Below are positions 1 to 12,116 of a stretch of 64,000 nt of DNA, in pieces. Origin of the DNA: Sarcomyxa edulis (Eukaryota > Basidiomycota > Agaricomycetes > Agaricales > Mycenaceae); contig QUOL01000015.1 in NCBI GenBank assembly GCA_009761415.1, forward strand, positions 372,001 through 436,000, given 5' to 3'. The notes under the pieces are model-generated. The model was not told the DNA's origin, ran no database searches, and saw only the letters and a program-made list of their open reading frames with translations. Numbering within the stretch: the stretch's first letter is position 1; every line of letters starts with the position of its first letter. Position numbers and translations under genes: made by a program.

Positions 1-1101
1 ACATTTCACCGTATAGGGTGTGACTGGCTTCCCAACCGTCAAAGTGCGCAGTGTCTATCAATTAAATTAATACCTGATCGAAAGCTAATTCACTCGTTCG
101 TTTAGATGTTCCCGCGAGGCAAGGAAATGGAACCACTCGTATACGACCTTCCTCAACGAACTGCGAGCGGATTCTTCTACTGGGTTACACGGAGAATACC
201 CGGGACCAACAAGAAACTCTACAAGATTGATCAAATCCCACCTTGGGTCGAAGAGGTTCGTCATTGATTCATAGCCATTTACTTCTCTCCCTTATACTGA
301 CTCGTCTTTGCACACATAGAACATCGACAAACCCCGAGCTCTACTATTAACGAAAGCAAAGCAGGTCCCTCTATTATGGAAGGTCATCGCCAACAAATAC
401 AAGGACCAACTAGCATTTGGAAGTCATCGGGACCGTAAAGGGAAGACTTCGGTAAAGATGGGAATGGAGGCTGGTGAGAAGAAAGACTCGAAGGTACTCA
501 TATACCCCGCAGGATCGACTGAGCCTATACGATACCAAGGTACGCAAAAGGACCACTCTGTTTCATTCACCGCACACGTACTGACTACATCACATTCGAT
601 ATAGGTATCAACAAACTCGAACCCCTCTCAAAATTCCTCGACTCCGTCCTCGACGGCACCGTCGACCTCACCGCCATCAACAAAGACCTCGAAGCCGAAG
701 CCGAGAACTTCGTCCCAGACCCTTCGGAACTCGAAATCGAACAGAAACAAGAAGCACAGCGGATCGCCCTCGCCCACGGTGGGTTCACTGACTTGATCGA
801 TTTCGAGAAGGCTATCAAGGATGGGCATGGTGCGAATTACCATGATGCGAATGGGTATCCTGGGATGATGGGTGGGTTGCCGAAGAAGAAAGTCGTTGAG
901 GAGGATGGGGATGGGATTCCGGTGACGAAGGAGCAGGTTGTGTTTGAGGCGAAGATTACGGATTCGTCGTCGAAGGTGGTTGAGGAAGAGACTGCCCCGG
1001 CGACTCCTACGCCAGCGGTGAATCCAGCTCCTACGCCCACGGGAGATGGTGTGACGGAGGTTGTGGGTGGAGAGGAGGCGCGTCCGACTGATGAGTTGTA
1101 A
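1..1101 (+). CDS. Protein disulfide isomerase-like thioredoxin-fold protein, 5' incomplete
   Basis: This is the C-terminal part of a thioredoxin-fold ER oxidoreductase. Exons that join in one frame are 17-43, 106-255, 320-539 and 605-1101, with introns bearing GT...AG ends. The first visible exon encodes GVTGFPTVK, the cis-proline element of a thioredoxin domain, so the CxxC active site lies upstream of the window. A second thioredoxin-like region follows (YDLPQRTASGFFYWVTRRIP, then a b-type fold with a GINKLEPL strand), then a charged linker and a Pro/Thr/Glu-rich tail. The protein ends in PTDEL, which resembles a weak form of the KDEL/HDEL ER retrieval signal. This suggests an ER-lumen foldase such as an MPD1/P5-type PDI. 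The exact subfamily cannot be fixed without the missing active-site domain. Confidence 0.82.
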
Positions 1102-1582
1102 ACTAGCATTGCCATTACCATTGGGGCCGTATCTGTATATATATCATAATTGCCAGAGACGTTGAGGCATTGATGAGGAGCTGCTCCTCGAGGCGTCTAT
1201 TTGCACCCTGCTTGGCTGTGTTTGAAATTGGTGGGAAAGCCACACTACCGCCCACGAAATGATCAGGACTCTGTACTGGAAATCCGAAACAACACTTGAA
1301 TTACTGAGCGAGGGGATGATTCAGGACTTCAAGTTCCCGGTCAAGCACATGAACAACTTGAAACTTTTTTCAGAATTACACTGTTCTGAAGAGACTGAAA
1401 GTTCCACACAGGACAAGCTAGGACGTATCAGCAGGAATGTAAGAATCTGGATAATTGGGGGTATTGAATAGTCTCAATAGTAGCAAATGAACAGACAATA
1501 TCGAGAGCGAGGAATCAGGAATACACATGGACGGAGATTAGGAATCGGAGGAACGGTTGTGGGAAGAAAAGGTGAAAGTAAA
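1102..1582. other. Convergent intergenic region
   Basis: This holds the 3' flanks of the PDI gene (plus) and of the unknown gene ending at 1583 (minus). Two short open frames here (1259-1471 and the start of 1487-1759) have no recognisable domain. The second runs antisense to the last exon of the minus gene. I see no further gene. Confidence 0.6.
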
Positions 1583-4500
1583 TCATTTGGCATCGACAGA
1601 TGGCACTCTCAGATGAGACAAGCCTCCTGGGCTAGATTGGTGAGCCATATTCCACCGCAACGTTTCATCTTTGCTTTTGCATCGTGCATAGAATGTATCT
1701 TTTACTTCTTCAAAACGCGCTCGAAGCTTCTCAGCGTGGGTAGTGGCGATGAAATGTGAAAATGTGGCAAAGTTCAGAGCATCGAGCGGGTTCGATATGT
1801 CAAATGATATGGCGTTCTTTTCATACAGCTTGGTGACCTAAAACATAGTAATCATAGCAATCAAATAACATGACTGGTGGTGTGATAACACAAGCTCCGT
1901 ACCTTGCGCATCTTGGGTCCCATGGTTTCGACATACGCACATGTCACAACCCCAATCGAACCTTCAACAATCAAAGTGAAGGAAGGAAATTCTTCAATCC
2001 CTAGAGCCTCGAGATATTTGGCGAACGAAACCCCATACAGGCGACCTTGATTCACCCCAGTTACGACGATGGTCTCCAGCAATTTCTTGTATTCAACGTT
2101 TAGAATGGAAAAGTCTAAGTCATCATTATGCCGGATGATGGTAGCAGGATTTGCATTGGGAAGACTAGTAGTGGGTGGGGGTGTGTTTGAAGAGGGAGAC
2201 GGTGCAGACATTGCAGTGGATGATCCCGCGGGTAGGGCTGCAAGAGCGCTCAATCCTGAGTCAGAAATCCGAGTATGGGATAGAGCTACTGCAACACTTT
2301 CGACAGACAACCTGGGCGATGCATAAGGACCTACTATAGCGGCCTGCAACCGAGAGGAAGCCATGAGATCGGAAAAGTCTTTAATGTCTGTAGGGCGTGG
2401 AATGATGGGTGGAGCAATTGTATCGATTTTCTTGGGTGAGGTTCTCGATGTCGAAAATTGAACAAAGTCCGCGGTTATGAACTTCCCAACGTGCTGCTTG
2501 GCTAAAGCCCCTGGAATCGATAAGCGGACGACGGCGTCACACTTTCCGGTCTTAGGTTCGAAGTTCGCCAATGACTTGAGCCTAAAATTGTCCATCCGAG
2601 TGTTCATAGTCATTGCCTGGATCACGCCAGCCTCTGCCATAGTCATCAAGTTATTCTGTTCAGCTTCTGCTGCCTCCAAGGCTGCGGGAGGAGCATTGCT
2701 ATTCACAACCTTTACCTCAGCGTCGTTCTGACTGAAACGAGACCAATCTTGTATCCAATCCACTGCCAAGCCCAAGTTCACACGCCGATCCTCTTTGGAA
2801 AGTCCAAGATCTAAATTCCGAGAGAGCTTGATAGTTTGCTCCAATCTGGTATTATCAGTTGTGAGGCACGGATGCAACATACAGATCTAGCTCACTTGGT
2901 ATCAACGGCTGGGCCTACAGCACACTCAAGAATAAGATTATCCCAGTCGATACGTGACTCCGCTTCCGATACAGTCTCGTATCGAGCCGCCTCCTTCTTA
3001 CGTCGTGCGTTTTTGGCTGCTCGTAGTATGATAGAAAGCCTCGAGCGTATGAAGGTAGACATGACAAGTGGGAGTTTCCTTGCCAGAGGTAGACGGCCAT
3101 ATCGTACGGCAACGTCACGTGCCTGACAGTTCATCTGCAATTCGGTTAGCATATCCGTAAGATCGTCTTCGACCTGCACCTGCAATGTGATGTCGGATGG
3201 AGTCAGACATCGACAAAGTCTATGGAGCGAGAGACGCACCTCGTCCAATTGGTCAAACCAAGTTGGTGAATAGAAAGCCGTATAGTCATTGTAGTCTTGA
3301 AGAGGAGATGGCAGCGATGACGGAAGGTCTCCTGGTTTGAGCACCGGGAATGGATATGAGAACGCTTGTCGGTAACCCATCCATGCAATGACGCAACCAC
3401 TGAGCTCTGCCCCCGCATCATTGGACGCGGCAGCAAATCTGAGGTCCACACACAGTCAATACTATATAACTCCATTCAATGAGACTCTTACGCAGAAGCC
3501 GAAAATCTCTTGGATCGCGTGCTCAAGGCACCGACCGAGCTTTGCTTATCGGTTGTCGCTTTGCCCTGGTCGTCTGATAGAACAATAGATCTATACTTGA
3601 TATGATTAGCGGTGTATACAAGCTCGTAATTTCACGACGCACACAATACTTTGAGATGTAGAATCAGGGACATCGCTGGAGAGTACACAGTGAGCTTTTA
3701 GAAGTTTTAAAAGAGATAATATAAGACCTACTCAGTGTTAGACGTCTTGGACTTCGAAGTCAAGGATCTGGAGGCGGAGGGATTAGATTTAGACTGCTCC
3801 GTTCTTCGACAAAGGAGGTTAGTTTCCGGAGAATGAAACAGGTACAAAATGCATACTTAGACACCTTAGTGTTGGGATTGGATGTGGACGACGCAGCAGA
3901 GGAATCTGGACTCGTAGAGGAGACATGTCTAGATGATGGATCAGATAATAAAATAAGTGCAACAGTGGTATGAACGCTGCTAGTACATTGGTGATCTCCG
4001 GGGTTGAGAGGCATTTTCGGAAGACATTTGATCAGGTCTTTGACAAACAGGTCAGAGAACGATGGAGGAAAAGTCGAAGTGATCTTGAGACACACCTCCA
4101 ATAAATGGACGATTCATCGAGCCATGATTTGACCTTCTGATGGCTATCTCGTTCATCGATTACTGGTGACTGTCCGAACGAATCCGACCGCCACGAGGTG
4201 GGTGACAATTGTGAATTCTCGGAAAGAGTCAAAAAAGAGGGTTCCATCATCCCCATCCGTTCACCTAGTGAAGAAATAGACTCCGCGAACAACAACGAGG
4301 CTAACGGATTTCGTAAATCATATGCTCCAGCCACCCCAAAAGCAATGTGAACCTTAGGCTACAGGCATTGTCAGCATAAATGACTAGACGGATATCTCAC
4401 GAGTAAACAACTTGCCAGATCAAAAGGTACATCACAATCTTCGAGCCATCCAAAGACGATCTGTGCCACGGTGAACCCCGACTCGAAAGTTATGCCGATA

Positions 4501-5667
4501 ACAGGTTCTAGAATACCGAGGGCCCAACGCTGATAAAGCGTGCTGGCCATGATGCCCCATATCTCATCGAGGGATCCGACACACAGCGTCGAGATATATA
4601 CGGGATCCTCGACCGACAGGCACTGTAACAAATGGCGATCAAGCCTAGGGTCGAGCTGACTGTGGGGAATCGGTTGGTCTTGCTCTTGAGATGCATCGTC
4701 TTCGTCCAGGTCAACGCTCGATTTACAGCCAGTTCCCTCACTAACGTGAGTGAGTTCTGATACAGGCGACCGTCTGCGCAGTCGATACCCAAGGGCTATC
4801 TCGTCCACGGTCCACCTGTCCAATTTTGAGGACGCTGCTTCGCTCGATGTTTCACCGTCGTCTACATCAGAAGAGTCGGATTCGGATTCGGATTCAGTGG
4901 GACAATCACCATCATTCACGTTATCTGTTCTAAAAGGAGAATTGGTTTCCGATACGAGGTCACTCGCGTCTGGGGAAGGATGATCGTCACTGGCGTGTTC
5001 AGATTCAGCAGACTTCTCGTGGGAGCTAGAGGACGTTCGAAGCATAATCAGCAGTCGGGCTGATCTAGACGTATCGGTGAATTTCATCAAAGCATTGGAT
5101 CCATAGGTCGGATGTCTAGGGAATACAAATCTAGCACCTTCGCTGAGATACCATCAACTTCACAAACTTGAAAAGTGAGAGGGAATATACCTACAATACT
5201 GATAGATAAGGCCAATAAGCAAAAACGATTTGGCGGACGAGAGCTAGTATGTATACACTAGTCACGCCCGAGTCGTCGAATCCGTTGTGATCAGTATATC
5301 GACGGAGAGATGTTGTCGTACACATAACAGTGTCGAAGACTTTGATGAGGCGGCTCGAAACGACATCGTCCACTGACGGTGTGCTTTCTGCTTCATCGAA
5401 ATCGCCACAGGCGTGTTTGAGCTCAGAGACCAGGTGTTCAGCGTGATCCGAGACGAAGGGATACGGGCCCTAAAGTTAACACCACATTTGGTTTATTAAT
5501 CGTGCATATACAGATGCTTAAGCGTTACGTGCCTTGGAAGTCCAGCTCGGTAGGAGTTTAGGTTGACTCAAACGTTCCGCCAGTGGCTGAAGGACCTGAG
5601 GCCAAGATTCATGCAATCCGACCCGGTGGATGGTGATGTTCGTCTCGTCCTCCCAAAATGCGGCCAT
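1583..5667 (-). CDS. Large multi-exon protein of unknown function
   Basis: I do not recognise the family. The predicted start is MAAFWEDE at 5667 and the predicted last exon runs to a stop at 1583 (ending SVDAK). Exons are separated by many short introns. Several junctions were checked by frame: 5528/5470 with a possible GC donor, the joins around 3870-3770, 3740-3670 and 3495-3445, the intron at about 2895-2846, and the intron at about 1900-1843. The middle (about 5040-4700) is rich in Ser, Asp and Glu and looks disordered. The parts encoded by 3445-2896 and 2845-1900 look globular and helical, with Leu/Arg-rich segments. No signal peptide or clear membrane span is visible. The join between the exon ending near 5190 and the one beginning near 5145 does not resolve in frame with ordinary splice sites, so there may be a small missed exon or a frameshift. 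It is divergent from the broken zincin gene at 6386. Confidence 0.6.
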
Positions 5668-6385
5668 CTGGCCTCAAATTGTGAGGCTATTGAGGAAAAA
5701 CACGTCAAAGTACTTGAGCTCAGAAAAGGGTTCAAGTTGGGTTCAAGAGGCCGCCGATGAACGTGTGACGCTCATGTGACGATCTCAAGACAATCTTCAA
5801 GTTAGCCACGAATTGGCCACGAACTTGTTTGTTGAAACACCTCCGAGTCCGGCCTGCATATCTCTTCTTCCTACTCAGGCTTCTGTCGTTACGATACACC
5901 ATCTGTCAACTGTAAGTACTATAGCTGGGCTTTTCTTTGTCCCTACGAAACTAGGAACGGACAAACACAGCTATTGGCATGATTACAAGCTTCGACTTTC
6001 ATGGGCTCTTTTCTGTGTTTATTTTGTTCTCGAGTGTAATTCTTCCTCCTTGGACCATCTGGAAAACTTCTTGCTGTACGGTAGGTCAGTAACTCGAAAC
6101 CTGTAACGTGATGGTCTGCCCCGTTTTTGCACGGCTCATCTCGAACACCGATATCGCTCACGGACGAATCACGGGAGCCAATACCATCCTCACAAACAAA
6201 ATTCGTGTGCTATTTCGTGTTTACCACCGACTCTGTCGCTAATTTTGCGTCTATGAGGATTCAGGAAGCTTCTCGCGCTGTAGAAACTGTCTAGACGAAA
6301 CAATATTGTTGTCTTTCGAAGTCTTTCACTGGTCCGAGTCTTGCTTTCTCGTAAACGTCTTTTCAGGGCTTCGCAAGTGAAGCAA
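5668..6385. other. Divergent intergenic region between two unknown genes
   Basis: This 0.7 kb region would hold the promoters of the minus gene starting at 5667 and the plus gene starting near 6386. Short frames on both strands (for example 5813-6106 plus) lack ATG starts or recognisable features. A 5' exon of the downstream gene could lie here, because CAG at about 6366 looks like an acceptor, but none can be assigned. Confidence 0.45.
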
Positions 6386-7644
6386 ATGTTGGACGATATC
6401 CCACCCACGACTACATCCTGTATGTTCGACATCTTACGAACAAATGTACAAACTGCGTTGATTAAGAACCCGAAAGCACAAAAGGCCTTTCTTCCCATAT
6501 TTTGCAACTTACCACTCGGGCCTAACTACGAAGCGTACGATGTCACCCACTTGTCTTCACAATATGAAGCAGCCCAAAGTCTAGCCACTTTTTTCACGGA
6601 CTCATTTCCAACCATCGTCGTCTGTTCCCCGCGATATGTCGCCACTGTGCTCGACGAAACCAACTGGGATGCCACTAAAATTACCATTCACGGAAGAATC
6701 GAGGAGGCATTTTGTGCATCTATAAACAAAATCGAACCGGTTTCTACCACTACAGAGGCATCGTCCCCTCCAGAGAGCTGTTCTATGCTCAGCTTCCTCA
6801 TTGTTGTTAATATTGTCCACGAAACCGCTCATGCTGTCCGCCATCTTGTGCCATCTTGTGCAAAATGGCGTCTATGCACAACTTGATGATGTGGACCCGC
6901 CGTATTATTGCGAATCATCCCGAGATCCTCTAGCGTTTTACCCAGAGGCCGGGTTTCTTCTCGGGAAGGCGCTTTTTGGGGGGCAAATTGGTGTGGTCTT
7001 CAAGGACGATATCGACGGGGAGCGCCCGCCTTTCTTTGAGTTGGATTACCTGAGAATCGCCTACTTCTTCCTTCTATGCCATGATGGCGCTGCTTACCGT
7101 CTAGGTAAGCCTCATCACTCTCTTGACTTGATTTGTTCACGGCTCATTGACGTGCGAAGACCCCTCAAATATTAACCGGTGGCTTGATGAATACCGTCTC
7201 ATCCCGTTCGGTACTTCGTCCCTCGTCCAGCTCACGGGTGATGCATATCCGAAAAATCCCTGTCTGCGTCTCTGCGCACAACTCAATTCAACTCATCTTC
7301 CACGGAGAATCGAAAGCGAATCAACTGTTGATCCCGACGAACAAATAGGCAAGACTTTGAAGGATTATCAGCTCAATAGCCTTACTGTTTATTCCCCATC
7401 TGAACACCCTTCTACCGGCGAAAGTCAGGTAAACACGAGGATCGTGAGGGAGGATCATTTCAGATGCGAAAAATTGACGTGGTTACCACCTTACGGGGCG
7501 GTCATTCGCCTCAATGATCGATCGCTCGCTCGTCTTACTCGCGACGGCCTCGGTACCTATGAACGGTTTCTCGATAACGACCGGGGACGTTTGGAGCTAG
7601 GATTTTCGCACTACAAAACAACCAAGCTAGAGCCTCGTCTCTGA
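6386..7644 (+). pseudogene. Zincin-like putative metallopeptidase, frameshifted by a 10-bp tandem duplication
   Basis: The gene reads from ATG 6386 in one frame to the HExxH motif (VHETAHAVRH, His at about 6818). The next bases, 6841-6860, are an exact tandem repeat of ccatcttgtg. Reading through both copies gives a stop at 6886. Skipping one copy continues in frame as HLVQNGVYAQLDDVDPPYY. That frame reaches an EAGFLLG...LFGG element at about 6944, which could hold the third zinc ligand of a gluzincin. One intron (7105-7159) then joins AYRLDP in frame, and the gene ends with the stop at 7642-7644. The unbroken form would be about 400 residues with no signal peptide. The allele as given cannot make a full enzyme; an assembly error is the main alternative. 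The function and substrate are unknown, and the zincin assignment rests on the two motifs only. Confidence 0.72.
6841..6860. repeat. Exact 10-bp tandem duplication
   Basis: Two adjacent copies of ccatcttgtg (6841-6850 and 6851-6860) sit just after the HExxH codons. The 10-bp length shifts the frame, and removing one copy restores the downstream reading frame. Confidence 0.95.
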
Positions 7645-8009
7645 GATATGCACTGGCGACCACCAGGTATCCAGTTATTACCTCCGTTTTCATATATGTA
7701 AACTATTTTCTACTTTAAGCACTCCTAACTCTATCTGACGAGTCCTTTCCAACATACCGGTCGATATAAAACATAAATCTCTGCCACATTTAGCTTCGGC
7801 CCTGGGCTCATAGAGCTGTTTTTCTAAGACCTCGCCTCAACAACTCGAAACCGACGTTCCCAGAGGCTCATCTTGAACATTTTCAGGAGTCATCATTGGT
7901 GGAAGCATGAATAACATAGAGGACATCTGGTATGATCCGATCCAGTCGTACAAGTCCAATCCAACTTTACATTATCATCTTAATCGTACAAATAGCAAAA
8001 TTGACCCTA
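7645..8009. other. Convergent intergenic region
   Basis: This holds the 3' flanks of the broken zincin gene (plus) and the unknown minus gene ending at 8010. It is AT-rich, and I see no gene or repeat in it. Confidence 0.6.
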
Positions 8010-9643
8010 TTACGCCGAATCATCAGTTTTGCCTGAAGTTTTCTTGGGCACAAACAATCGAGTCGAGATGGAGAAGGATGCCAAACTGTCCGTGAGTTGT
8101 TGGTATGCCCGATTGAAGGGACTGTCGGGATTGGCAACCTTGGCATTATATTTTCTCGGAGTGGCATCGAATTCGTCCGACTCAGAGTCCTCACAGACCC
8201 TGCGAGCCTGGGCAGTAGCACGATGCTGAGAGTCTTTCTCTAACCTGCGAGAAGAAGTTTAGGACAAGTAGAATAAGAGGACAAATTCTGGCAACGCACT
8301 GCTCGAGAAAGGCCATCTCCTTGAAAAAGTCTTCTGGGTCGGCGATATCTTTAACTGAGCAAAGATCATACGATGCTTTGACAACGAGTGTAGAGGCGAT
8401 CGAGGGCGCCGTTTCGAAAAGATTTTCTGTCGAGTGGCCAGAAAAGTCGCTATCTTCGCTGTCGCTGGGCATCTCATTTTGAAAAGGATCATTTTGGTCG
8501 TCGTCGTCTCTCTCATCCTCCGAGTCGAATTCCGAATTACTAGCACCGAAAGAATCCGAATCGGACTGGTAATAGACGCGGGGAGCTTGAAGTCGGGGAC
8601 AGTCCGGATGCAAGGCATTGTAAGCGATACGAAGACCAGCTCGTCGTGATCTATCCTCTCGCATAATCATTGCATGTCGAACCATCTCGCTGGCTGATAA
8701 TTCTGCAGTAGATGAATGTTCCTCGTTTTGCTGGCGTAGTCGAATCGTTGTAGTGCAACCAAAAGAAGGGTGATAACAGTCGGACCACGGCAACGGTATA
8801 GAGGGAGCCAAAGGACTTCGGCCCAAGGGATGCTTGATAGTGGCTGGAAGAATTGGCACGCACATATCTGTTTCCAGAAAATCTTCTTCAACTTGATGAG
8901 GCATCCCGCGTTTTACAAGCTGGATCTCGTATGACCGATAAGTGGCATCCGCGTCAAAGGTTCTGGCTTCCTGTGGCACAGCTATGTAAGAAACAGAAAC
9001 GTATATAGGATAAACTTACTTGAGATGCATAGGCAAGATAGTCCTTGTTGATCATGTTCTTCGCAGCATGAAGGACTTCCGGATCTTCTAGAAATTTGAC
9101 AGTGGCGATTGGATCGATTGAGAACACAAAATAACACCCAAGTCTTGAGACTGGCGCCAAGTCTGAATCCAGCGGCATAGTCTGGATGTAGGTTGAGAAA
9201 AAGTTTTGAGATAGCGGACGATACAGGAGAAAGGGTAGGATAGGATAGGATTTACGAAAGACACAGACACTTTATAGTCTGAACCAAGTCTCGACGCTCC
9301 GAGAACAAAGGGAGTTTGAAATCTTGACTCAGCCGCGCCACAGCCACCAGCCACCAGTGGCTTTGGGGGCTCCGTTATCTGGTGTTCACAAGTGGGGCAG
9401 CTGTTGGGCAATTGAGTCAAGTATTGAAACTTAAACCCAAAGCGATTTGAAACTAGTGTATATGAGGCATGGTTGAGGACCTGCAGGAGACCTGCGTAAA
9501 ATGAACGGATTTCAAGAGAGGAGCGGTCGACTAGGTTGGGGCACCTGATGATGAGAAGAAAAAAGACGGCGTGGAAAGGCCACACCGATGTAGCATGATC
9601 AAAATCCACCAATTTTCTTGACTGTTGCCTCAGAATCAATCAT
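8010..9643 (-). CDS. Protein of unknown function with acidic linker and possible zinc-binding CxxC
   Basis: I do not recognise the family. ATG at 9641-9643 begins MIDSEATVKKIG. An intron leads to an exon starting CPNLVDRSSLEIRSFY, which contains SCPTCEHQ, a CxxC that might bind zinc. The following exons encode a stretch starting LGCYFVFSIDPIATV, then a segment rich in Arg and Met, then a long Ser/Asp/Glu tract (about 8580-8400). The last exon (about 8240-8010) ends KTSGKTDDSA with TAA at 8010-8012. The protein is about 470 residues with no signal peptide or membrane span. Its start lies only 30 bp from the stop of the P450 gene, so the two sit head to tail on the same strand. The acidic tract resembles that of the unknown gene at 1583-5667, but no homology could be shown. 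Confidence 0.6.
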
Positions 9644-9673
9644 GATTCTACCCATTATATACTTACAATCTTA

Positions 9674-12116
9674 CTACTTCGAAGACTTTGACGCCACACG
9701 TTTGACGCGTAGAGGCATGCTATCCTTCGGTTCTAGCAAGGAATAATGAGATATATGACGGTCGATAGAGAACAGTTGGATCTCACTCATCGTTACAGCT
9801 GCCGTGGGTTGCGCTACCTGGCCAGCATATGCAGGCTCAAATTCAAAGTTCGTTATCAGACCTCTGATATGACATGCATCGATCAACTTGGGACTTCAGA
9901 AAGAAAGCAGAGGACCTACGCCAAGATTGCCTTCATCTCGATCATTGCCATGGTTTTACCAATGCAAGCATGAGGTCCTGCTAGGAAAGAGAGCATGGAA
10001 AAGACAGGATGATGACTTTTTGGGAGATTGAGCCAGCGCTCAGGATGAAACCTACGACGAAAGATCAGCAGTTGTTCAGTCAGAAATGTATTAAGAGGCC
10101 TCACTCTTCAGCATCCTCGCCCCATATTTCTTTCCAGGTGTTCACAACGCGGATCTACACCCGATGATCAGCTTGAGCAAGTAGTGTTTTCTGGAAACTA
10201 ACCGGTATGTAGAACAGTGTTCCCTTGGGTACCAAAACGCCCTCTATGTACTCCGATTTGGCTGCTTGTCGTATAGTCATAGGAACTGGGGGCATGACTC
10301 TCAAGCTCTCCATTCTGCCATGGTTCAATAAATCAACAAAGTAAGACGGCACGTATGATGTATTCGATACGGACATTACGCAATCTAACCACTGTAGATT
10401 CTTGAGCGTACGATAGTCAGGCCGTGGATTAAGTTCGAAAATGGGTGTAACTTCGTCCCGGAGTTTTGACTGAGAGGCAGGGTCATTAGCGAGAAGCCAA
10501 AGCGTCTATTCAGAGTATCAGATTCTGTACGTCAAACGAAACTCAAGTTGATAGGACACACCCAAGTTAGTCCAGACGCAGTAGTCTCGTGTCCTGCTCC
10601 TAAGAATGTCAACTGGACCGGTTGATCATCTGTCAGTAAGTACACTGACGATTGGGGTGAGTGAGATCTCACGGTTTGATCCATCATCGCAGCATCGCTC
10701 ATAGCATACCCATTTCCATCCTTTTCTTTATCCAACTTCCGAGCTCTGACGAGCAAGCTCATGATGTCACGCTTGGCGTCAGTGTCCGAGACATCGATGA
10801 CAGGGTCTTGCATTTTTTCTCGTAACATCTGGAATGAAATTCGTTTGATGCGATGCATCGAATCCATGAGCGTCGCGGCGGGAGCTTTGTATATGCTTTT
10901 GAGATCTCCGAAAAATGCCGACAGCGAGATTCCTACCTAGCAAGCCTATGTTGGAGAACCATTCACGGTGTTTATAACCCCACTCGGAGGCTAACAAGCG
11001 TGGAGCAAACGGCACGGTCATCAAAGCTATGAACATGGCAATGTTTGATCCTATACATTGCGAACGAGTCAGTGGATCATGAATGTTGTCGAGTGAATCG
11101 ACGAGCCTGATTGAAGGTTGAGAAGATCTTCGTACGCCTCTGCAAGTTCATTGTGCGGGTTGTGCAAGGAGTCGGATTTGTAACCAAAAGCTGTTTCGCA
11201 AATAATGTCGAGAGTCACTTTACTCACTGGACGTGGAAGGAAAATATCAACTGAAGAAGTCCCAGGGCAAGAAGTACGAAAATGACATACTCCACTCATA
11301 CATCAGAATCTCTTTCCCCCCGATGGCGTCTGCTTGAATCTGAGAGTCCAATATCTTGATCAGACTACATGAACGATAGGTTAAGCATCTCTAGGCCTGA
11401 AAGACTTGGCATACACACCCCTCGATAGAATCGTAGTACATGTCTGTTTCTAAGAAAGGTCACAACGTGAGAATTGCAACGGAAATCGCTGAGAATACTC
11501 ACGGGCCATTAGGTTGGGGATTGAAAACGCAGGGTTCATAGCTTTGCGCATCTGTTTATGCTCGTCTCCTGTGACAGTCAGCAGCCCATATCCAGCAACC
11601 AAGCCTAATATATTTCTCATAAAAGCAGGCTTCGCACCACGTGAGTCCATTGATCATCCGTACAGAGAGTCGAGACACACCCTTGGATTATCCAGCCAGT
11701 CACCGACTAGGATCTGATGTAACGCTTCAGGTCTCATGAAAATAAGTCGCTCGATGCCAATTGGGCCAATGGCTCTGACGACTGGCCCGTATTCCTTGAC
11801 CCATTGACGGTGAGGAATCCCTGTTTCGCTATAAATGATCTTGTGAAATTGTCCGATGAGTATATTTCCTGCTGGAGGACCTGGAACAGAGCGCAGGGGT
11901 GATAGGATATATGGCCATAGAATGAGTTGGTAAACCACGCGATATAGACAGTACGCTGTTTTTTATTCGATCTAGCTGTAAGCTGACAATGGAAGTTAAT
12001 AGTTCTGGTAGCTCACCTGTGATTGCTAGAAGCAAATGAAGTGGCCTGAAGGTCGAGAGCAGGTTCGATGATGATTGAGACGCATTGTCCAGAAAAGCAG
12101 CAATCTTGGGGGACAT
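9674..12116 (-). CDS. Cytochrome P450 monooxygenase
   Basis: This is a heme-thiolate monooxygenase, probably anchored in the ER membrane and paired with a P450 reductase. ATG at 12114-12116 (MSPKIAAFLDNAS) gives an N-terminal hydrophobic anchor that continues after intron 1 as AYCLYRVVYQLIL. A proline-rich hinge (SVPGPPAGN) follows. All core motifs are present: the I-helix AGHETT (near 10600), ExxR as ESLR in the K helix (near 10305), FHPERW (near 10050) and the heme loop FLAGPHACIGK with its cysteine ligand (near 9970). At least ten short introns interrupt it, as is common in basidiomycete P450s. The stop is at 9674. An upstream in-frame TTG (12176) was not taken as the start. The substrate cannot be told; the neighbours do not form an obvious biosynthetic cluster. 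Confidence 0.9.

Noticed and set aside
1259..1759. Two plus-strand ORFs downstream of the PDI gene
   Set aside because: No domain, no splice logic, and the second is antisense to a real exon of the minus gene.
4080..4180. Frameshift in the large unknown gene
   Set aside because: A 74-nt intron with donor GTAATC joins the two frames in phase, so no mutation is needed.
5813..6106. Plus-strand ORF before the zincin gene
   Set aside because: It starts at a non-ATG codon and shows no recognisable feature or join to the next exon.
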